From Pseudomonas syringae (GTDB taxonomy: Bacteria > Pseudomonadota > Gammaproteobacteria > Pseudomonadales > Pseudomonadaceae): 64,000 bases of DNA. The stretch covers positions 3,924,001 to 3,988,000 of the forward strand of contig NZ_CP066265.1 of the NCBI RefSeq assembly GCF_023278085.1, read 5' to 3'. The notes beneath the pieces are model-generated. The model was not told the DNA's origin and searched no databases. It was given only the letters and a program-made list of their open reading frames with translations. Made by a program: the position numbers and the translations under genes. Positions 15,007 through 23,550 of this stretch are shown here, one piece after another (positions within the stretch are counted from its first letter, which is position 1; each line of letters begins with the position of its first letter).

Positions 15007-16626
15007 ATGGATCGTCGTCTATTGTTGTTCTTCGCCTTGGCCGGTGTGTTCGTGGGCGGAGATGCTGTAGCCGCGACCGACCTTTCCCATGCCGATACAT
15101 CGATTCAGGGCCTGCTCGACCTCGTTTTGCAACAGTCGCACCAGTGGTCAGGGAAGCTGTATGACTATGCCATCAGACTGCTCTGGCTGCTGGCCTCGAT
15201 CCAGTTCATCTGGACGTTCATGCCTCTGGTCATGAAGCAAGCCGATTTCGGCGAGATTGTCGGCGAGCTGCTGCGCTTCGTGCTGGTGATCGGTTTCTTC
15301 CTTGCAGTCATAAAGTATTCGGTGGAATGGTCGACAGCCATTGTCGATAGCTTCCGCGATGCGGCGGCATCGGCGAGCGGCCTCGGGCGTGCATTAGAAC
15401 CCGGCGATATGCTGGCAGTTGCGCTGGATTTTGGCCGCACCATGGTGGAGGGCATTTCAGTGTTTTCTCCAGCCAAGGGACTTCTGATCGCTGTATGCGC
15501 AATCCTTGTTTTGGCATGCTTCGCCTTCATCGCTGCATTCATGTTTGTCACGCTCGTAGAGTCTTACGTCATCATCAATGCTTCCGTACTGTTCTTCGGC
15601 TTTGGCGGTTCGCAATGGACGCGGGATTTTGCAATTGCGCCAATGCGCTTCACCGTTGCGATTGGCGCAAAGCTATTTGTACTAACCCTGATTGTCGGCC
15701 TGATCGTACAGTCGGCAAAGCAGTGGTTGGCCGCCTACACCAATGACGAAGCGTCATTGATGACGATGGTCGGTTTAGCCTTAGTGTGCTGTTACCTCAC
15801 GAAGACAATTCCTGACCTGATCGGTGGCATGATTAGCGGGACGTCAATGGGCGGCGGCTCGGCCATTGGTGGGATGGCTGTGGCCGGTGCTGCCGGGGCG
15901 GCGGCTGCGGCGGCCACCATCGCCACAGCCGGGGCGGCGGCTCCTGCTGCTGCCCTCGGTGCTGCCGGTACTGGTAGCGCAGCCGGGGCCGGGGCGGCGG
16001 GTGTCGGTGGACTCGGCGGCGGCGGTCTGGCGGGGGCGATTAACTCCAGCTTTGCCGGTGCCAGCTCCGCAGGTGGTGCCGCGTCGTCTATGGGCTCAGC
16101 CGCGTCCTCCGGCGTGGGTGCCAGCACCGGCGGCGCAGCGGCCAAGGGTGCCAGTTCCGCAGGCGCGAAGGTCGGCGGCAGCTCTGCCAATCCTCCCGGG
16201 CAGGCGTCGGCCGCGCCGTCCTCTCCAAGCAGCGGCGTACAGCAGGTCGCCAAGCAGGCCGGAAAGGCCGCACAGGGGAACGACGACAAAGACCAGCAGA
16301 GGACACCAGAAGGGGGAGTTGCAATCTCCGGCAGCGCACTTTCCCAAGCGGCCGACGGTGGCGCAAAGATGATCGGCGTGATGGCCTCGATGGCAGTGCC
16401 AGGTATGGAGAATGCGCACGCCTTGTCTCTTGGTGCAGGATCTCCGCCACCAGTTTCCGACGATACCAACTCGACCACTCCAGCCAATGGAGCAGAATCG
16501 GCCACGGAAGCTTCACAAGCTGCGCCTAACGTCATCCGTCCGGCCTCGGACACTAACTCTGCTACCGGCCGCCTCGCCTCGCTCAAGGTGCCGGGAATGA
16601 CCTCGAACGATCAACCGGAGAAATAA
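15007..16626 (+). CDS. trbL: TrbL-like conjugative transfer membrane protein
   Basis: The 539-aa protein has a signal-like N-terminus and about six membrane segments between residues 45 and 290, with the family stretch around HQWSGKLYDYAIRLLWLLASIQ cut into WSGKLYDYAIRLLWLLA at about 46-62. After about residue 300 comes a long Ala/Gly/Ser-rich, then Pro/Ser-rich tail, typical of TrbL/VirB6 proteins. It forms part of the inner-membrane channel of P-type secretion. It overlaps nothing but is spaced by only 2 bp from both neighbours, in one operon. Confidence 0.85.
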   Translation: MDRRLLLFFALAGVFVGGDAVAATDLSHADTSIQGLLDLVLQQSHQWSGKLYDYAIRLLWLLASIQFIWTFMPLVMKQADFGEIVGELLRFVLVIGFFLAVIKYSVEWSTAIVDSFRDAAASASGLGRALEPGDMLAVALDFGRTMVEGISVFSPAKGLLIAVCAILVLACFAFIAAFMFVTLVESYVIINASVLFFGFGGSQWTRDFAIAPMRFTVAIGAKLFVLTLIVGLIVQSAKQWLAAYTNDEASLMTMVGLALVCCYLTKTIPDLIGGMISGTSMGGGSAIGGMAVAGAAGAAAAAATIATAGAAAPAAALGAAGTGSAAGAGAAGVGGLGGGGLAGAINSSFAGASSAGGAASSMGSAASSGVGASTGGAAAKGASSAGAKVGGSSANPPGQASAAPSSPSSGVQQVAKQAGKAAQGNDDKDQQRTPEGGVAISGSALSQAADGGAKMIGVMASMAVPGMENAHALSLGAGSPPPVSDDTNSTTPANGAESATEASQAAPNVIRPASDTNSATGRLASLKVPGMTSNDQPEK

Positions 16627-16628
16627 TC

Positions 16629-16940
16629 ATGATGGGCTTTCTGATGTTCGCTGGATTCGTAGTATTCGCCTTTACGTTCGCCATCGGCATGTGGGCACTC
16701 GGCCGGTGGCTACGAAGCAAAGGTTACGGGCCGCAGCTAGATGAGCTGGATCGGCAGTACACGGCGTTGCAGCTTCGAGTAAGCCCGCTGGCCTTGTCGG
16801 CTTCCTATCGCCTGTTTGCCGGGGCGCATACCCTGAATCGTTTACCTCTGCTGGGTAGCAAGAGTGGCGCCTATCTGAACCAGCAGGTATTGACGGCCAT
16901 TCAAGCTGCGAAAGAAGCGGCGAAGCATGAGAAACGGTGA
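16629..16940 (+). CDS. Small membrane-anchored protein at the end of the trb operon
   Basis: The 103-aa protein has one N-terminal membrane segment (about 1-25: FLMFAGFVVFAFTFAIGMWAL) followed by a basic soluble part. I do not recognise the family; it is neither TrbM nor TrbN by size or motif. It sits 2 bp after trbL and 22 bp before the left end of an IS3-family element, which may have cut off further trb genes. Confidence 0.55.
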   Translation: MMGFLMFAGFVVFAFTFAIGMWALGRWLRSKGYGPQLDELDRQYTALQLRVSPLALSASYRLFAGAHTLNRLPLLGSKSGAYLNQQVLTAIQAAKEAAKHEKR

Positions 16941-17013
16941 CCGATAGCCAGTCCCACGCAATGGACTACCCCCAAGAAGTTGGACACCAATCCGACCTAA
17001 TGGGGGTGTTCAA

Positions 17014-17529
17014 ATGGCCAAATATTCAGAGCAATTCAAGCTCACCGTCGTCAGAGCGTACCTGGAAGGCAACATTGGCTTTCGTAAGGTCGCCAGCCAG
17101 TTCTCTATCGATTTCAGTCTGCTTCGACGCTGGGTCGCTAATTACAAGAGCCATGGTCACACCGGCCATCGCAAGCCGGGTCTTCGGTACAGCAAAGCCT
17201 TCAAACGCTCAGTGCTTGAGCACAAGCGCGAGCACGGGCTGTCACTTCGCCAGACCGCAGCGCATTTTGGTATTGGTGATCCTGGCCAAATAGTCATTTG
17301 GGAACAGCAGCATTACAGTAACGATCTAGCCCCGTGTGTTCCCACGAGAAGAAAGCCTGCTGCCATGCCCAAGAAGCCTTATCCCACCGAACCCGTAACC
17401 GCCGACGATACGCAGAAGACGCGCGACCAGTTAATGGCCGAGCTTGAATACCTGCGCATGGAGAACGCTTACCTAAAAAAGTTGGAAGAGCTGAAGGAGC
17501 AGCAACGACGGCAAAAGAAAAAGTCCTGA
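17014..17529 (+). CDS. IS3-family OrfA (transposase DNA-binding subunit)
   Basis: The 171-aa protein has two helix-turn-helix regions (about 5-45 KYSEQFKLTVVRAYLEG and 60-95 LSLRQTAAHFGIGD) and a C-terminal leucine-zipper-like coil (LMAELEYLRMENAYLKKLEEL). It binds the terminal repeats. The gene ends in AAAAGAAAAAG (about 17513-17523), a slippery tract of the type used for the -1 frameshift that joins OrfA to OrfB in this family. Confidence 0.85.
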   Translation: MAKYSEQFKLTVVRAYLEGNIGFRKVASQFSIDFSLLRRWVANYKSHGHTGHRKPGLRYSKAFKRSVLEHKREHGLSLRQTAAHFGIGDPGQIVIWEQQHYSNDLAPCVPTRRKPAAMPKKPYPTEPVTADDTQKTRDQLMAELEYLRMENAYLKKLEELKEQQRRQKKKS

Positions 17530-18364
17530 TCGTCAAACAACTGAAAAACCGGTTTCCGCTCTGCGCCCTTCTGAAGCTGGCGGGCTTGGCGCGCAGCACG
17601 TTTTACTATCAGGTTCAGGTGCAATCCAGGCCCGATCCAGATGCCGCTCTGAAGCAGGAGATAGAGCGTGTTTATCACGAGGAGAGAGGTCTTTATGGGG
17701 CTCGGCGTATCACGGCGGTCATTCGCAACTCAGGTACGTTGGTTAACAAGAAGGTTGTAGAGCGATTGATGGCTGAACTGGGCCTGAGATCAGTTGTGAG
17801 ACCCAAAAATACCGTTCCTATAAGGGACTTGTCGGAAAAATTGCGCCGAATTTGCTGGAGCGTAAATTCACCGCACAACGTCCGAACCAGAAATGGGTGA
17901 CCGATGTGACCGAGTTTAAAGTGGCCAATCGAAAGCTGTATCTCTCGCCTGTGATGGACTTGTACAACGGTGAAATCGTGGCGTACGAAGTGTCTACCAG
18001 GCCGTGCTTTGAGCTGGTCACCAATATGCTGGACAAGGCGCTGCAGCAGCTGCAAGACGAGCCGAAGCTTGTGATGCATTCGGATCAGGGCTGGCAATAT
18101 CAACACGCGCAGTACCGTCAAAAGCTGGCGGTAAAGGGCGTGAAGCAAAGCATGTCTCGTAAGGGAAATTGCTTGGACAATGCCGCAATGGAAAGCTTCT
18201 TTGGTACGCTGAAGTCCGAGTTTTTCTATTTGAAACGATTTGAAAGCATAGAAGAGCTGAAGGCAGGTCTGGATGAGTACATTCACTACTACAACCATGA
18301 CCGCATCAAGCTGAAACTAAACGGTCTGAGCCCCGTAAAATACAGGGCTCAGGCAGCAAGCTAA
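17523..18364 (+). pseudogene. IS3-family OrfB transposase, frameshifted
   Basis: The frame entered by the -1 slip runs KQLKNRFPLCALLKLAGLAR, then the YYQ and YGARRI regions, and breaks at an A-run near 17805-17809. The next frame continues correctly (KGLVGKIAPNL, then QKWVTDVTEF) to 18364. The catalytic residues survive: Asp in TDVTEF, Asp in SDQGWQYQ and Glu in MESFFGTL. One lost or gained A therefore separates the N-terminal part from the DDE core. The copy is probably inactive unless ribosomes slip at the A-run. Confidence 0.8.
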
Positions 18365-18392
18365 AACCGTCCAACTTTTGGGGGGCAGTCCA

Positions 18393-18807
18393 CAACCCCG
18401 CCTTAGCGCGGGGCTGGCTTGCCAGACAGCAAGCCTTCTATCGTATACCCAGCTTGGGGCCCAAACACGCCTCCGCCCTGTACCGGGGCTGCGCGAGCCG
18501 CGGAAAACGCTCAGCGTTGACACACCGCCCTTGCGGCTACTCGTGATATTTCATCACGGGGGCTACTCCCGGTTACGCCGGTCAAAAGCACCGGGGCTTC
18601 TCCATTAGTAATACGCACGGACTTGTCTCAGCCCATCGATCTCCGGCAAGTCGCCCCAACGATGCCCTTCGTGGAGCGCGGCAAGCGGCCAGACGCGGAC
18701 TAACTGAACACCTAACTAAATTCAGCCAAAAGCGCGATCCAGGGCTGCTGACTCGATGGAAGGTGGAAAGCGTCAGCCACTGATGGTTCTGTCACTATTG
18801 ATAAGTG
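18393..18807. other. Hairpin-rich non-coding region after the IS element
   Basis: No convincing gene is seen in about 415 bp. It holds several short inverted repeats: CCCCGC/GCGGGG near 18396-18414, CGTGAT-ATTTC-ATCACG near 18541-18557, and CCGG-centred pairs near 18570-18595. It may be the remains of transfer-region control DNA cut by the IS. Confidence 0.35.
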
Positions 18808-18987
18808 ATGCGCAAAATACAAAATAGTTTACGAAAGGCGGGATTTTATGATTTTATGGAGGAAGGCGTAAGTAGCCTCCCTGCTGCGATGGGAAATACG
18901 AAAAATCTAAGTGAACTTACCCACTTATTTAGCCACTGCAAGCAGCATGCTAATCGAGGCATGTCTCCGATTTGGCTAAAGGAGTGA
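18808..18987 (+). CDS. Hypothetical 59-aa protein
   Basis: ATG 18808 (or GTG 18805) opens a small frame that ends 3 bp before the next gene, so the two are probably co-transcribed. The protein is helical, with KNLSELTHLFSHCKQHANRG. No family is recognised. Confidence 0.4.
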   Translation: MRKIQNSLRKAGFYDFMEEGVSSLPAAMGNTKNLSELTHLFSHCKQHANRGMSPIWLKE

Positions 18988-18990
18988 GCA

Positions 18991-19590
18991 ATGTTTCATC
19001 AACGCGCAGCGCAATGTATCGATGACCTTAAGGGGCTTGCCCGGATATCCGTCATTGGAGAATACAGTTATTGCCAACGGCTGACCCATCTCAGCAAAGA
19101 GTTTGGCTTCAACAACTTTCATCACTTCCGCAAGGTCGTTGAGCATCTATCTGAAGACTTGATTGGTAATATATCTACGACGCTAATGCGCCGATACTGT
19201 GAGGTTGCTCAACCGAAGCCAGGCATTTCCTATTTCGAATTCCTATCCGTAAACAACGACACTCGCTTAAGGTTTTATAGTCAATGGGCTGGATGGGACG
19301 AATTCGGACAAGAGGTCAGAGTTCCTAGATCATTGAATGGTGAATCGGCCCCACGCCTTCGCAAATCGCTAAATAAAACAGTGTATATAGTTGAAAATGA
19401 TCGTCAGCTTATTGCATGGCGTCATCGCTGGCATGGACTGTGTTATATATCCGAAGAGCTCTGCAAAAACCATATGAAGGAAGCATTCGAGAGGAATAAG
19501 GCCATTGTAGAAGGTAAGCGCAACGAGGAATTTCCCTTGCTAGATGATTTCAGCGATAACTATGCAACTTGGTATCCCGTTATAGAGTAA
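18991..19590 (+). CDS. Hypothetical 199-aa protein
   Basis: I do not recognise this protein. It is His- and Arg-rich in its first half (RLTHLSKEFGFNNFHHFRK) and acidic at the end (FPLLDDFSDNYATWYPVIE). The N-terminal region has the periodicity of a helical bundle. No signal peptide or membrane segment is present. It lies between the transfer and replication modules, and its base composition looks less GC-rich than the trb genes. An imperfect hairpin at 19600-19626 follows. Confidence 0.55.
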   Translation: MFHQRAAQCIDDLKGLARISVIGEYSYCQRLTHLSKEFGFNNFHHFRKVVEHLSEDLIGNISTTLMRRYCEVAQPKPGISYFEFLSVNNDTRLRFYSQWAGWDEFGQEVRVPRSLNGESAPRLRKSLNKTVYIVENDRQLIAWRHRWHGLCYISEELCKNHMKEAFERNKAIVEGKRNEEFPLLDDFSDNYATWYPVIE

Positions 19591-19978
19591 CTTCAGTTTG
19601 GAAAGGGCTCTCAGGAGCTCTTTCCATTCAATAGCCCCATTTTTCGTAGTCGTATTCGACTCGTTGGTTTTTGGCCGAATTCTGCCGGTCACCGGGCACC
19701 CAGTGCGCTGGTCAAACTTGATGCAAACAACTGGTTAAGTCGAATGCAAATGACTGGTCAGTGGCAATGCGAAGGCATGGTCAACTTGAGTGTAATTTCC
19801 CGGCATCGGCACCCACTGCCCATCACGTAAGCTTCTGAGCGCTTCTGCGGGCACGCTCGACGGACAATCGCTCTTCCTTTTGGTGCCAAACGGCCATAGG
19901 CCGACTGGCAAGGCCTGACCGCGCCTAAGCGCGGGCTGCGCCGCGCAGGACTGAATATCCTGAAGATCCTGCTAACCC
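19591..19978. other. Non-coding region before the iterons
   Basis: No gene is seen. An imperfect stem GGAAAGGGCTC/GAGCTCTTTCC (19600-19626) may end the preceding transcript. The rest leads into the GC-rich iterons and could contain other origin sequences such as an AT-rich opening site, which I could not define. Confidence 0.35.
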
Positions 19979-20061
19979 CGGGCGGGTGCGGCACGTTTCG
20001 GGCGGGTGTGACGCGCTACCGGGCGGGTGTGACACGCCATCGGGCGGGTATGGCACGCTTC
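19979..20061. repeat. Four tandem 20-21-bp iterons (IncQ-like oriV)
   Basis: Four direct copies start CGGGCGGGT at 19979, 19999, 20020 and 20041 and share the pattern CGGGCGGGTRYGRCRCGY. They lie at the 3' end of repC. IncQ replicons use tandem GC-rich iterons of this length as binding sites for RepC, so this is probably the vegetative origin of the element. Confidence 0.7.
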
Positions 20062-20818
20062 AGCTGCTGCAAGCACTGCTTTTCTTGATGCGATCACCAT
20101 CAAGTACAAGCCCAATTCCCCTTAGATCTTCAGCTTCCTCCTTGAGCCTTCGCCGCGCATTGCGCATGTCCTGACTTGAGGCTTGTCCGGCTACCGCCAC
20201 GATAACGGTGTCTAGATACCAACCGCCTGTAGGCACTACCTTGTGGCTCAAAACGTGCCGAGCTACCGCTTGGCTTATGCCGTGCTGGAGGCGCGCAATG
20301 GGAGCTGGGTCGTAGTAGAGACTCAGATCATGCTCAAGGAGCATTACAAGCGCAATTCCGAGCCGCACCCGCCATAGGTTCCGGGCTCCTCCTGTCAGAG
20401 GATCGGGACGCGTCATGGGTGAAGGGATGACGTGGTCAATCAATCCGCCGATGATTGGAAAATCAAATTGCGGTGTTTCAATTGTGATCGTTGCGGCTCG
20501 CAGTTCGGCGAGCAGCTTTTCGATCTGTGTGAAGCTGTAGCGGCTATCGGAAAGTGTCTTTCTCACACGCGCGGGATCTACCAGAAGTTCTACGCCACCA
20601 TCTGAGACAGACCGTCGACGTTCTGCGCAGTACAGAACAGCTTCCAGTATGTCCGCGTGCCTCTGCCCTAGTCTGCCTGTCACGCGGCAGCGCCCAAATG
20701 ATGTTTCTGCCCAATTACCCTCCCGCAGTCGCGGGCGCTGGCTAGGCTGATAAAGCATCACTCTGGCCTGTGCGATAGAACTGGTGGGGACCACGGCGTT
20801 ACCACCGCTCATCGTCAC
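20060..20818 (-). CDS. repC: RepC-like replication initiator (IncQ-like)
   Basis: The 252-aa protein follows repA with a short overlap, as in IncQ replicons. It has the winged-helix-like layout of RepC: RHADILEAVLYCAERR near residue 52, a central strand-rich part, and a C-terminal block (ISQAVARHVLSHKV, YLDTVIVAVAG and MRNARRRLKEEAEDLRGIGLVL) comparable to the SIDTLCGYVW and RKRRQRVREAL region of RSF1010 RepC. It would bind the four adjacent iterons. The assignment rests on pattern and context rather than strong identity. Confidence 0.65.
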   Translation of the reverse strand: MTMSGGNAVVPTSSIAQARVMLYQPSQRPRLREGNWAETSFGRCRVTGRLGQRHADILEAVLYCAERRRSVSDGGVELLVDPARVRKTLSDSRYSFTQIEKLLAELRAATITIETPQFDFPIIGGLIDHVIPSPMTRPDPLTGGARNLWRVRLGIALVMLLEHDLSLYYDPAPIARLQHGISQAVARHVLSHKVVPTGGWYLDTVIVAVAGQASSQDMRNARRRLKEEAEDLRGIGLVLDGDRIKKSSACSS

Positions 20819-21676
20819 TTCCGTTTACGACTTGCAGCGGGCTACCTTTCTTCACTTCCGCCAACTCAACCGGCACAAGAACGCCGCCTTCCTGGCGCTG
20901 GTACCATTGGTCGAGCGGGGTGGCGTCGTAGTTCTGCTTGCTAACACCGAAACGAACAAAAAACTTGCGCCTATCGTTGCCAATGGCCTGTCGCTCATAG
21001 GTGCGATCACTCAGCCGCTTTGCCTCGTCCTCTGTCATCTTGGCCACGAAGCCGCACCAACGGGCGTTATCGATTAGAGCTGATGCGCCCCGCGCTGCCT
21101 GCTGCTGATCGACTTGACCCTCGCGAGCGCTGCCTTTACTGACATGATGAAGGTAAAGCACCGATGCTCCGGTGCTGGCCGCAACGTGCTCAAGCGTGGC
21201 GACAAGCCGAGACATGTCGCCGTTGCTGTTCTCGTCACGGTCGTGAATCCGGCTAAGTGTATCCAGTACGATCAACCGGGCACCGATGCAAAACTCAGTG
21301 ATACGGGCAAGATGCCGATCATCCATGACGTTTAGTCGTTTGCCCATGATCGACTCAAGGACGAGGTTCTTCGCGATGGCCTCGCGTGCCTGCTGATTTA
21401 AGTGCTGGCCTATGGCATGAATGCGGCGCACCAACGCGACTTCGGGATCTTCTCCGGCGAAATAGACCACTCGACCAGCGCATGAGGGGCAAGCCCTACA
21501 AGATCACCGCCGGCGACGCTGCACGCGATAGCCATCGCCGCTTCCAACGCCCAGAAGCTCTTCCCTGTAGCTCCGGGAGCTACCAATGCTCCCACTGTGC
21601 CAGCGAGGAAGCCAGGCCATATGAAGTCCAGTGTGGGCGGTTCATTCTCGAATGCTGCCCGTAAGTCAATCGCCAC
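20799..21676 (-). pseudogene. repA: RepA-like replicative helicase (IncQ-like), frameshifted
   Basis: Two overlapping frames give one RepA. The first (ATG 21676) has PPTLDFIWPGFLAGTVGALV and Walker A APGATGKS (34-41). The second supplies VYFAGEDPEVALVRRIHAIG, then LIVLDTLSRIHDRDENSNG, YLHHVSKGSA and the QQQAARGASALIDNARW box. All correspond in order to RSF1010 RepA, a hexameric RecA-like helicase. The join lies at about 21470-21485, where the frame shifts by one base near GCGCTGGTCGAG. Autonomous replication is therefore doubtful, unless the shift is a sequencing error or is translated by slippage. Confidence 0.75.
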
Positions 21677-21679
21677 AAC

Positions 21680-21970
21680 TCAAGCTCCCATTCCGGGACG
21701 CGTGGCCGGGCCGGATTGCCTGCACGTATCAATCCATGTCTCGACCTCTTCCAAATCCCAAACGACCTTCCGGCTGCTAACGGCAATACGACGAGGGAAT
21801 TTCCCCTGCTTTTCGAAGTTATAAATCGTCCGCTCACACAAGGGGATCATTGCCAGCAATTGCTTTTTGCTGATGAGCACTTTGCTCGACTTCCTCGATT
21901 CTTTTTCCACACCGAACTCCTCGTTTTGTCGCATTTGAGGTTCGATTATTGCCCCATATTTCCAGAGCAT
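21680..21970 (-). CDS. AlpA-like excisionase/regulator
   Basis: The 96-aa protein has the MerR-like winged helix of the AlpA family: LISKKQLLAMIPLCERTIYN at about 32-51, FPRRIAV and VVWDLEEVETWID at about 69-81. AlpA proteins activate or assist excision of P4-type integrative elements. The start could be a later GTG (near residue 21) preceded by GAGGAG. Two matched palindromes lie upstream between this gene and the integrase gene. It sits directly before repA and may be co-transcribed with the replication genes. Confidence 0.75.
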   Translation of the reverse strand: MLWKYGAIIEPQMRQNEEFGVEKESRKSSKVLISKKQLLAMIPLCERTIYNFEKQGKFPRRIAVSSRKVVWDLEEVETWIDTCRQSGPATRPGMGA

Positions 21971-22015
21971 TCCACAGATATTTATGGATTTATTCCCTTT
22001 AAAATCAGTATCTTA

Positions 22016-22045
22016 CTGTCCTGCAAACGTATAGTTTCGGGACAG
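22016..22045. promoter_or_regulatory. Palindromic site 1 upstream of alpA
   Basis: CTGTCC (22016-22021) mirrors GGACAG (22040-22045), with AAAC and GTTT nested inside. It shares a 27-bp direct repeat (22024-22050, 3 mismatches) with site 2. It lies 46 bp before the alpA start, so it is probably an operator for AlpA or another regulator. Confidence 0.5.
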
Positions 22046-22108
22046 AAAAACAACGCGATGTCGTTGTTCTTTCAGGAGTTTTTTTCGTCAAAGACGTCAG
22101 GAAAAATG

Positions 22109-22136
22109 TGTCCCACAAACGGGTAGTTTCCGGACA
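22109..22136. promoter_or_regulatory. Palindromic site 2 between int and alpA
   Basis: TGTCC and GGACA flank a nested AAAC/GTTT pair, as in site 1 about 92 bp away. The shared pattern CAAACGNNTAGTTTCNGGACAG is too long to be chance. Confidence 0.5.
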
Positions 22137-22137
22137 G

Positions 22138-22163
22138 AAAAAAAACCACGAATGTGGTTTTTT
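22138..22163 (-). terminator. Terminator between int and alpA
   Basis: AAAAAACCAC-GAAT-GTGGTTTTTT is a short stem with A- and T-runs, active in either direction. It lies 50 bp after the integrase stop and separates int from the alpA control region. Confidence 0.75.
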
Positions 22164-22213
22164 GATAGAGAAAACTAGATCAGCTGCCGATTACCCCATC
22201 ACGCAAAACGCAA

Positions 22214-23440
22214 TCAACTCTCTGAACGTGTTCTCTTACGCGTCCACTCGTCAATCATATCCGCCCAATCCTGCAACATCGCCCGACGCTGATCGCGGTA
22301 TTCAGCCTTGTTATAGACGGCCCGTACGCCCTTCTGCTCGTGCGCAAGGCACTTCTCAATCCAGTCTGAGTTATAACCCGCTTCATGCAGCAGCGTGCTC
22401 GCTGTGCGCCTCAAATCATGCGGTCCGAACTTGCTCAGCGGCTGCCCTTCTTTCTGCGCAAGCCGGTACGTGAGCGTCAGCACCTGATTGATCGTCGCGG
22501 TGCTCATTGGCAAATCAGAATCGTACCGGGAGGGAAAGACGTATTCTGAACCGCCAGCAAACGTCTTCAACGCAATGAAGAAATCCAAAGCCTGCTGAGA
22601 TAAGAACACCAAATGAGGATTGCGGCGCTTCATCCGCTCTTTCGGAATGGTCCACAAGGCTTCGCTGAAATTGATCTCGTTCCAGGTAGCGTTGGTCAAC
22701 TCACTTTTGCGGACCATGGTCAGCAATAACAGCTTAGCGGCCACCCTAACGGAGGAGGCGGTGCCGATGCGGTCCAGGTACTGATACATCAACGCGATTT
22801 CGTCAGGCCCCAAAGCACGGTCACGTGGCTCGAATTTAGCGATGCTTGCAGGACGAACCAGATCAGCCGGATTCTCGACCTTCTGGCCACGCTCTATCGC
22901 CCATCGGAATACCTGCATCACAATCTCGCGGGAGTGAACGGCCGTGGCGGGAGCTCCACGCTCCACAATTGCATCAGTCAGCGTTCGCAGATCCTCATGA
23001 TTAATTTCCACCAGTTTCTGATTACCGAAGTGCGGCTTTAGCTCGCGCTCGTAAACCGATCGGCGCATGTCACGCGTCGAGTCAGCCATCTGATACCCAC
23101 GCAGCCATTTCTCAGCCCACGCATCAAACGTCTCTGCCCCTTTAGTGCGTGCCTTGGCACGGGCTTTCTCTTTGGCAGGTGACTTACCCGCCGAAACCAT
23201 CTTTTTAGCCTCGCCCAGGCGCTCTCTGGCTTCCGCAAGTGTGATGCCACCCACGCCATAACGACCGAACGTGACGGTCTCCTGACGGCCATTGATTGAG
23301 TAGTTGTAACGAAATGAGATGGAACCGGCAGCAGTGACGGCCACGTACAGCCCGTCGCGGTCGTTCACCTTGTAGAGTTTTTCTTGCGGTTTGAGGTTAC
23401 GCAGCTTGGTATCGGTCAGCATGGCAGTTACGGATTCCAT
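22214..23440 (-). CDS. P4-type tyrosine recombinase (integrase)
   Basis: The protein is 408 aa from ATG 23440, where the family start (MLTDTKLRNLKP soon after) fits; the longer frame to 23692 has no family resemblance. The N-terminal DUF4102 arm-binding domain covers about 8-90 (LYKVNDRDGLYVAVTAAGS), then a SAM-like core-binding domain (about 105-185), and the catalytic domain with Arg in TMVRKSEL, His-x-x-Arg in HDLRR, His in AHEQ and Tyr in VYNKAEY. It catalyses integration and excision at the guaA 3' end. It reads away from guaA, with the attachment core about 290 bp upstream of its start. Confidence 0.9.
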   Translation of the reverse strand: MESVTAMLTDTKLRNLKPQEKLYKVNDRDGLYVAVTAAGSISFRYNYSINGRQETVTFGRYGVGGITLAEARERLGEAKKMVSAGKSPAKEKARAKARTKGAETFDAWAEKWLRGYQMADSTRDMRRSVYERELKPHFGNQKLVEINHEDLRTLTDAIVERGAPATAVHSREIVMQVFRWAIERGQKVENPADLVRPASIAKFEPRDRALGPDEIALMYQYLDRIGTASSVRVAAKLLLLTMVRKSELTNATWNEINFSEALWTIPKERMKRRNPHLVFLSQQALDFFIALKTFAGGSEYVFPSRYDSDLPMSTATINQVLTLTYRLAQKEGQPLSKFGPHDLRRTASTLLHEAGYNSDWIEKCLAHEQKGVRAVYNKAEYRDQRRAMLQDWADMIDEWTRKRTRSES

Positions 23441-23550
23441 GGAAAAAATACCATGCTCAGAAAAGCACTCATGCACCACGATAAAACCCAATGAAACCGG
23501 GCTGATGATGAGATTTGATACCATGCCCTTCCCTACTAGGTCGACATGGT

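Larger units (their letters stand above)
16962..18392 (+). mobile_element. IS3-family insertion sequence
   Basis: The ends are 24-bp inverted repeats (16962-16985 and 18369-18392) beginning TGGACT, with 21 of 24 positions matching. They are flanked by a 3-bp target duplication CAA (16959-16961 and 18393-18395). Inside are orfA with a helix-turn-helix and an orfB with the DDE integrase core, which carries a frameshift. Size (1431 bp) and layout fit IS3, IS150-like subgroup. Confidence 0.9.

Noticed and set aside
19979..20061. CRISPR array
   Set aside because: The four GC-rich repeats are directly adjacent without spacers and lie next to repC; they are iterons.
23326..23352. GGAACC...CCACGTA inside the integrase gene
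   Set aside because: The spacing is 14 bp rather than 15-16, it lies within coding sequence, and no gene follows on that strand.
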